From Fidelibacterota bacterium (GTDB lineage Bacteria > Fidelibacterota > Fidelibacteria > Fidelibacterales > Fidelibacteraceae), in the NCBI GenBank assembly GCA_030596185.1, contig JAUVKP010000031.1, positions 1 to 8,305 of the forward strand: 8,305 nt of DNA, read 5' to 3'. The notes beneath the pieces are model-generated. The model was given only the letters and a program-made list of their open reading frames with translations, did no database searches and was not told the DNA's origin. A program made the translations under genes and the position numbers. Shown here piece by piece: positions 4,701 to 8,305 of this stretch (positions are counted from its first letter, which is position 1; the number at the start of each line of letters is the position of its first letter).

Positions 4701-7654
4701 CAACATGGGATAAAAAGATCGGCACCTTATCGGAATTGCACGTGACCGATTATGCCATTGCCGCAGTACTTAATAATTTAAGTACATCCACCACTTATTA
4801 TTTCTATCCACCGGTCACGGAGATCATTGATGAATTTGAATTCACCGAAGGGCCCGTGATCAATGTGCTGAGTTCCTGGGAAGTTGAAGTTGAATGGAAA
4901 ACCAATAAATATAGTGATACTCGCCTTATCTGGGGATCGGGCGGATACTATGAGATTATTAAAAAAGACACTTTGGAAGAAATTACCAAAGACCACCGTG
5001 TTCGCATCGATGGTATGGAAGCACAAAGCACGTATTATTATGCTGTGGCCTCCATTATCCCTGGAGTGGATACCGTCAAGACCGATACGCTTTCTTTCAG
5101 TACCGGCGCAGACAATACAGCTCCGGCCTTGGTTGGGTTCCCACAAGCCTATCGTATTCATGATCATGAAGCAAGTATCTGGTGGGAAACGAATGAACCC
5201 TCTTCAGCAATTCTACAGTGGGGCTTAACAACTGCCTATACTGATACAAGCTCCTACCCCGAAACCAATATTACAAACGCGATCCGCATGTATGAACTGA
5301 TCAAGGATACCACCTATCATTACCGGGTTGGCGGATTTGACCGCTACGGCAATGGCCCTTTTTATTCCGGTGATTATACATTTCGGACGGAAAATGATCT
5401 TAAGGCACCACAAAATCTAGCGGCATTGGATAGCACCATTTGGGGATGTTCCTACATGAGCTGGGATCCGCCGAGATTGGACTCGATTTTCACAAGAGAA
5501 TCTTTTAATTCCGGTATACCGGTTGATTGGAAGATATATAACAGAGGCGACGACCCCAAGGGTAATTCCTGGCAATCAGGATATATTGGCAATAATCCGG
5601 TTGCCTATTGTAGTTATGGAGAAGCCGGGGAATATCAGGAAGAATGGTTGATTACCAATCCGGTAAAAATGACCACCTATAGCGGTGGCGTGCTTAACTT
5701 CTGGCATTATGGATTATATAATGATTATGATAACGCACCCAATCGGGTCATGATGTCAATGACCGGTACAGATCCTGGAGATTTTACAACGATCTGGTCC
5801 AGCAGCGATTTGCCGGATGACTGGCAGTTGGTCCAAATTGATATTGATTGGTATAATAACTATGGTGAAACCGTGTATTTTGCCTTTGTCTATGCAAGTA
5901 CGAACGGTGAAACCTGGGTCATAGATGATATCTACATGGATTTTGATATTGATGGGTTTTATGAGGACTTTTATCCTGATGCGTCTTTCTCAACTTATTG
6001 GAAATCACAATCACCTAATGGGACGACGCGTTTTGGACTGAAAGATATGGGCGGAAATTTTGCCGCCGGCGTCGAGGGTTATACTACCCTTCCGGACGGA
6101 ATGGAAGAGATGGACTATTGGATGGTTTCACCTTTCATCAAGATTACGGAAAGTCACCATCTTCTTGGTTTCTGGCAAACGGGCGGGTATTCCGAATATG
6201 ATAACGCCCCCAATGAGGTTCTGCTGTTTGGCAATGATTATGCCTATGATGTCAGTTCTACAGTAGTAAAAACAATATATCCGGTACCCGAAAATTGGGT
6301 CTGGACTACTGTTGACCTTAGTCAGTATATTGGACAGACACGTAAAATTGCTTTTCGCTACCACAGTTGGGCCGGACCATGGTGGAATGGCGACGAATGG
6401 ACGGCTTGGTATGGCGAAGATTGGTATATAGACGATATGTATATTTATGAAAATGCGCCGCTATCTATGCCCAATCCGGATGACCGGCTTGGAGATAAAG
6501 CATACAAAACGGCATCATCGCCTGATGGGAAGCGCATTCCCATTACGGATTTTACTATGGTAACCGGGTCTGAAATGCAGACTGCTATAACGGGACTTGA
6601 ATCAGAAATACCCGGAGATGTTCTTCAGGTTCCCGAAGAAAAACCGGCTTTTGGCATCCAGCTTAATCCGGTAACAACACCCAAGGCGCCCTCAGTATTT
6701 GCAGAAACATTGCCACGCTTAGAAGGATATGCGATTTATGGACGTTTTTCCGATGAGGGCTATTTTAATTATCAAGGATATGTTACTTCATCAACATTTA
6801 TTGATTGGGACACGTATCTTGGCTATGAACGGGAATATTATGTAGAAGCTGTTTATGATCTGGGCAACAGTCAACCTTCAGATAAGGTCATGATCAAAGG
6901 CGGCACGAAATACGCCGAGAACGAATACGGGTACGATACAGGCATTCTGTATTACTCCTACTGGTGGCGTCCCGGAAACAGTTTTGCAAATAACTTCTGG
7001 TTTCAGGATTCGGTTCTGAAGGCCGGAAAGATGAAAGTGCATATTGCCGAACCGGGCACATATAAAATGCGTCTCTCAACTTATACTACAGATGGCAGCG
7101 TTGTTCCACAGTTTACCAGCAGTATAATCTCAGCACCCGGCGAAGGTTGGTACATGGTTGATGTTCCCTTCAGCGTTGAAGCAGCAAATGAATTCCTGGT
7201 TGAATTCATGCCACAGGATACGCTTATTAGGATGAGTTATGATACCTACTATACGCCAAATGCCAGCTGGTTCCATTATTCAGATGGTTCCTGGGAAGAA
7301 TCGGATTACACATTCTATATTCGTTTGATCGGAGATATTACAGGTCCGGTCGCAATTACGGATGTTGCCTTGCCTCAGGATTTCAAGTTGGAACAGAATT
7401 ATCCCAATCCGTTTAATCCGACCACAACGATCCGCTTTGCAATACCGGAATCTATAGATGCCACAGTGAAGATCTACGATATTCGCGGTGCGCTTGTGAA
7501 AACCTTAGTGAATTCACACAGGGAAGCTGGGTATTATGATCTTGTTTGGGACGCAACGAATGCAAACGGGAATCAAGTTGCATCCGGTGTTTATCTGATC
7601 AAGATGACAGCAGGTGAATATTCTGATACCAAGAAGATGGTATTGGTGCGGTAA
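1628..7654 (+). CDS. Giant T9SS-secreted surface protein: propellers, FN3, two MAM-like domains, type A sorting domain
   Basis: A 2008-residue, uninterrupted frame. Residues 1-27 form a Sec signal peptide (K9 R10, then LQICILALFVF, likely cut after LMA). Residues about 140-510 are TolB-like propeller blades, seen in DIYGYDLSTDTEF, IDGRYIVWQ and NPRIDNGIIIWEDWR, with two acidic loops GEDGIYGTADD and GEDELYGTDDD 52 residues apart. Residues about 515-990 hold about eleven ~46-residue units ending in an aromatic, as in HTFNGVKGEW and HAFNSVEGEW. FN3-like domains lie at 1066-1160 and 1164-1256. A third FN3 starts at 1260 and seems to resume at 1698. Between lie two MAM-like/choice-of-anchor-J domains (1291-1440, 1445-1608) and a linker. 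A beta-sandwich (about 1765-1900) and the T9SS type A domain (1916-2008, QNYPNPFNPTTTI to KKMVLVR) follow. Export is through Sec then T9SS, with surface anchoring or release after cleavage of the tail. No catalytic motif is visible; adhesion or glycan/protein binding is inferred. Confidence 0.93.
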   Translation: MLNQQSLFKRSLQICILALFVFSGLMASDKFIRISEDVYENASLLVRNKLEMIAEEGGVLLMCCEEATTNLLNGEGITFEQIQSYDHLQNEDLDPIANSGLPLGVVIERGSQGEGGWHDGVAYAGDVLAYMETHVDGQLPGFTFWDMKKDSVWHHYINTDLDGDQILYMAASENKIYYTFHFINPAISNSDMRYYWYDAKTDDQGEVENFGYGFEGFGVSDKWMMRVGSKGMGWNNQIYACNMETGERFSMLADSSLAVGGGYYQYDNFGGIATNGNTMVFSYTEKPENVDYLRVYSLGEDGIYGTADDIGGILSSGAMYGHNGPFRIDGRYIVWQESNIDEGDIKAYDMGEDELYGTDDDGTVFDICVAADKQANPRIDNGIIIWEDWRNVTGTSSFGEHDIYGYDLSTDTEFRSTARSDSLVLIDLYKDEVVMIKRDWDEPEDYNNIYFMNICGRIQSSYYQIKINNVGEPTAQSYITGSSAVSPYCLSNMVAAAKGPIGALFVVDLVSGNDVILAYSAITGEWSSELLPFPADDYTVFIDKDNGMVLGKENINYIAWTFNGQTGSFSKKENLPKPTGFAVGKNISLIWGDESRSYWMRTYDADRDWWYARSGTTNDPWHVIATHFSDSLAVLIHGQGDTVCTSNMLEVYDLQTHQWVLIPTSQSRLYSINRHTYENTIYIKANSHFAAVALDRDAAYSDYVHTFGTGDDAWKIHTMPYAPVLEEPLLGENFILQQAISNYDDTWYGHIYNDCNGAWLPEFIESRQGIDDLVIYDDLMMAWYKSTPQWAKVWAYSTNADGIQELYLQYPGDYFTVKAGSKAGFVFSRSDYYYENKIHTFNGVKGEWVEPLEVNSSSVFELETNGHTGIFLHRDGQINGINEYTAYGYSAFKDTWDKLEFKSNNVMGIFTSDFCGMLAYDHYYNTSRKHIHAFNSVEGEWSEDVLTMYNSRLDGFRLNDRIMMVVENGVIGGGYAKAHMFSPLLNLWSNTTFDGSNTLDGYLSTPTSVFAWDDNEFQIIFSTQTTWDKKIGTLSELHVTDYAIAAVLNNLSTSTTYYFYPPVTEIIDEFEFTEGPVINVLSSWEVEVEWKTNKYSDTRLIWGSGGYYEIIKKDTLEEITKDHRVRIDGMEAQSTYYYAVASIIPGVDTVKTDTLSFSTGADNTAPALVGFPQAYRIHDHEASIWWETNEPSSAILQWGLTTAYTDTSSYPETNITNAIRMYELIKDTTYHYRVGGFDRYGNGPFYSGDYTFRTENDLKAPQNLAALDSTIWGCSYMSWDPPRLDSIFTRESFNSGIPVDWKIYNRGDDPKGNSWQSGYIGNNPVAYCSYGEAGEYQEEWLITNPVKMTTYSGGVLNFWHYGLYNDYDNAPNRVMMSMTGTDPGDFTTIWSSSDLPDDWQLVQIDIDWYNNYGETVYFAFVYASTNGETWVIDDIYMDFDIDGFYEDFYPDASFSTYWKSQSPNGTTRFGLKDMGGNFAAGVEGYTTLPDGMEEMDYWMVSPFIKITESHHLLGFWQTGGYSEYDNAPNEVLLFGNDYAYDVSSTVVKTIYPVPENWVWTTVDLSQYIGQTRKIAFRYHSWAGPWWNGDEWTAWYGEDWYIDDMYIYENAPLSMPNPDDRLGDKAYKTASSPDGKRIPITDFTMVTGSEMQTAITGLESEIPGDVLQVPEEKPAFGIQLNPVTTPKAPSVFAETLPRLEGYAIYGRFSDEGYFNYQGYVTSSTFIDWDTYLGYEREYYVEAVYDLGNSQPSDKVMIKGGTKYAENEYGYDTGILYYSYWWRPGNSFANNFWFQDSVLKAGKMKVHIAEPGTYKMRLSTYTTDGSVVPQFTSSIISAPGEGWYMVDVPFSVEAANEFLVEFMPQDTLIRMSYDTYYTPNASWFHYSDGSWEESDYTFYIRLIGDITGPVAITDVALPQDFKLEQNYPNPFNPTTTIRFAIPESIDATVKIYDIRGALVKTLVNSHREAGYYDLVWDATNANGNQVASGVYLIKMTAGEYSDTKKMVLVR
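3170..4600 (+). repeat. Eleven degenerate ~46-residue blade repeats within the giant protein
   Basis: The units share a pattern of aromatic or hydrophobic strand, Y/F, N/S/D, three residues, G, E/D, then an aromatic, then a Leu-rich strand. The aromatic (usually Trp) or its equivalent falls at residues 526, 569, 610, 659, 714, 759, 803, 848, 896, 941 and 988. The spacing is 41-55 residues, mean about 46. This is the size of a four-stranded propeller blade of the Kelch/WD type. Divergence is high, so it is an old expansion and not a recent tandem duplication at DNA level. Confidence 0.7.
5498..6451 (+). repeat. Tandem MAM-like/choice-of-anchor-J domain pair within the giant protein
   Basis: The first copy is at about residues 1291-1440 and the second at about 1445-1608. 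Both open with an acidic E-S/D-F, carry a lone GFW/NFW strand followed by YDNAPN (at 1367 and 1524) and close with W-x-I/Y-IDD-I/M-Y. The DNA of the YDNAPN block is nearly identical (5726-5743 and 6197-6214, one mismatch in 18), which supports a duplication. The family is the cleaved-adhesin/choice-of-anchor-J group found in gingipain-like and FCB surface proteins. Confidence 0.72.
7373..7651 (+). other. T9SS type A C-terminal sorting domain
   Basis: Residues 1916-2008: FKLEQNYPNPFNPTTTIRF, then IYDIRGALVKTL, an AG turn, a V-W-D strand with N-x-x-G, ASGVYLIKM and the terminal KKMVLVR. This is the canonical type A targeting domain (TIGR04183 type). The domain is normally removed after outer-membrane translocation. 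Confidence 0.95.
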
Positions 7655-7667
7655 TAAAAGCAAATGT

Positions 7668-7685
7668 GGTACATCAATATGTGCC
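7668..7685. terminator. Hairpin between convergent genes, possible bidirectional terminator
   Basis: GGTACAT (7668-7674) pairs with ATGTGCC (7679-7685) around CAAT, with one G-U pair. It fills the 31-base gap between the stop of the giant gene (7652-7654) and the stop of the transposase (7686-7688). On the minus strand the stem is followed by a T-rich stretch (ACATTTGCTTTTATT). On the plus strand the following sequence is A-rich, so termination there would be weaker. Confidence 0.45.
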
Positions 7686-8213
7686 TTAAAACAAATTGTG
7701 TTTTCTCCAATAATCTTTAGGGTTATTCTGAATATAGATTATTGTATTTTCTAATTCATTTTCGTCGCGTATAATTCTATCAAAGAATTTATTTTGCCAT
7801 TTAAATTCGAGATTGTTTTTATTACAATATCGTTTTACAGCACCCTTATATTGATTTATTATGATTGGTAAAGAACCTTTTGAGGATCGCTTAATATCCA
7901 ACTTCGCCACGCTATAGTGTGGCTTATTATTACCGTGTTTATTAATTTCTAATAATATATGTACATGATCCGGCATGATAACAGAGGCATGTGTTTTGGT
8001 GTTGTTAAAATGTATAGATATCTCTTTTATGAATTCTTCAGCAATTTGACCAATTTTGTTTGCATGCATTTCTCCATCGATTATTTCACCTAATATATTA
8101 CCTTTCTGTTTTGTTCTTATTGTAATAAAGTAAGTGCTTTCGGAAGAATAATCCCAGCCAAGTAAACGCATTGTTTCTGAATGATGTTTATTGAATTTTG
8201 AGTTTTGCCTCAT
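7686..8213 (-). CDS. IS200-like/REP-associated tyrosine transposase (Y1 HUH endonuclease)
   Basis: A 175-residue protein of the Y1_Tnp (PF01797) family. Residues 15-31 (MRLLGWDYSSESTYFIT) match the family's N-terminal 'RL.GYDYS..G.YFVTI' opening. H83-V84-H85 in MPDHVHILLE is the metal-binding HUH motif. The C-terminal part (WQNKFFDRIIRDENEL, then YIQNNP) is typical of RAYT proteins, with Y160 the likely nucleophile. Such enzymes nick single-stranded DNA at hairpins; RAYTs are generally single-copy, non-mobile and tied to REP-type palindromes. All catalytic residues are present and the frame is intact. No Shine-Dalgarno sequence precedes the ATG at 8213 or the ATG for M15, which suggests weak translation or a host with Shine-Dalgarno-poor starts. 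The spacer at about residues 92-112 encodes a palindrome (7906-7923). No paired terminal repeats of a classical IS are seen, so a stand-alone RAYT is the preferred reading over a mobile IS200. Confidence 0.88.
   Translation of the reverse strand: MRQNSKFNKHHSETMRLLGWDYSSESTYFITIRTKQKGNILGEIIDGEMHANKIGQIAEEFIKEISIHFNNTKTHASVIMPDHVHILLEINKHGNNKPHYSVAKLDIKRSSKGSLPIIINQYKGAVKRYCNKNNLEFKWQNKFFDRIIRDENELENTIIYIQNNPKDYWRKHNLF
7906..7923. repeat. Quasi-palindrome inside the transposase coding sequence
   Basis: GCCACGCTATAGTGTGGC is a palindrome broken only by a G/T pair at positions 6 and 13. GCCAC and GTGGC form the arms and CTATAG the centre. It encodes PHYSVA on the minus strand, in the family's variable spacer between the HUH motif and the C-terminal helices. 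It shares AGTGTGG with the hairpin upstream of the gene. Confidence 0.6.
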
Positions 8214-8259
8214 TCATAAATAAATGGAATATATTTTCATTATTCAAGCAGGGAAATTC

Positions 8260-8281
8260 AAGTGTGACGTAGCCCACACTT
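8260..8281. repeat. Hairpin upstream of the transposase, candidate REP site
   Basis: AAGTGTG (8260-8266) and CACACTT (8275-8281) form a perfect 7-bp stem around ACGTAGCC, which includes GTAG. It lies 46 bp upstream of the transposase start, in the 92-base leader that otherwise shows no gene. RAYT genes are typically flanked by the hairpins their protein recognises. Confidence 0.5.
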
Positions 8282-8305
8282 TTGGTTATTTCTTCATCCT
8301 TTTAT

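Noticed and set aside
1636..7079. Many frames of 60-130 residues on both strands within the giant gene
   Set aside because: All overlap a single long frame with coherent domain structure; their products show no recognisable domains.
7686..8305. Complete mobile IS200/IS605 element
   Set aside because: No second hairpin end or TnpB partner is visible, the 3' border touches the neighbouring gene's terminator hairpin, and the protein resembles the RAYT branch. The right side is cut by the window edge, so this is not fully excluded.

Overview
The window looks like chromosomal DNA from an uncultured or little-studied bacterium of the FCB superphylum (the broad group around Bacteroidota, Ignavibacteria, Calditrichota, Marinimicrobia, Cloacimonadota and KSB1). 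The main evidence is a 2008-residue Sec-exported protein ending in a textbook type IX secretion (T9SS) type A C-terminal domain with the block QNYPNPFNPTTTI. The mosaic of interspersed palindromic repeats and an IS200-like/REP-associated tyrosine transposase (RAYT) fit that group. The exact phylum cannot be told from the sequence.

Layout, left to right. Positions 1-592 (minus) hold the first 197 codons of an EamA/DMT-superfamily membrane transporter whose 3' end lies outside the window. Positions about 637-882 hold no credible gene; they are a mosaic of repeats: a ~100 bp GTCATCTTGAG...GATCT element with an internal hairpin, three tandem CTACG-led heptamers, a CCACGTGG palindrome, and a ~48 bp long imperfect hairpin whose edge touches the stop codon of the next gene. 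Positions 884-1339 (minus) encode a small acidic protein of unknown function built from two similar halves. Positions 1340-1627 are a divergent control region with a plausible promoter and a hairpin in the 5' leader of the giant gene.

Positions 1628-7654 (plus) are one uninterrupted gene for a very large secreted or cell-surface protein: signal peptide, a TolB-like propeller region, about eleven further Trp-ended ~46-residue repeats (more propeller blades), two fibronectin-III-like domains, a third FN3 that appears to be split by two tandem cleaved-adhesin/choice-of-anchor-J-like (MAM-like) domains, another beta-sandwich and the T9SS sorting domain. Nearly the whole chain is predicted beta structure, with no recognised catalytic domain, which suggests binding or adhesion rather than catalysis.

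The giant gene converges on the RAYT gene (7686-8213, minus) with only 31 bp between the two stop codons, filled by a hairpin that could act as a terminator. The RAYT carries a quasi-palindrome inside its coding sequence, in the spacer between the HUH motif and the C-terminal catalytic helix, and a second hairpin lies 46 bp upstream of its start. I see no operon linking these genes functionally. The most unusual parts are the split-FN3 architecture of the giant protein and the possible RAYT/palindrome relationship.
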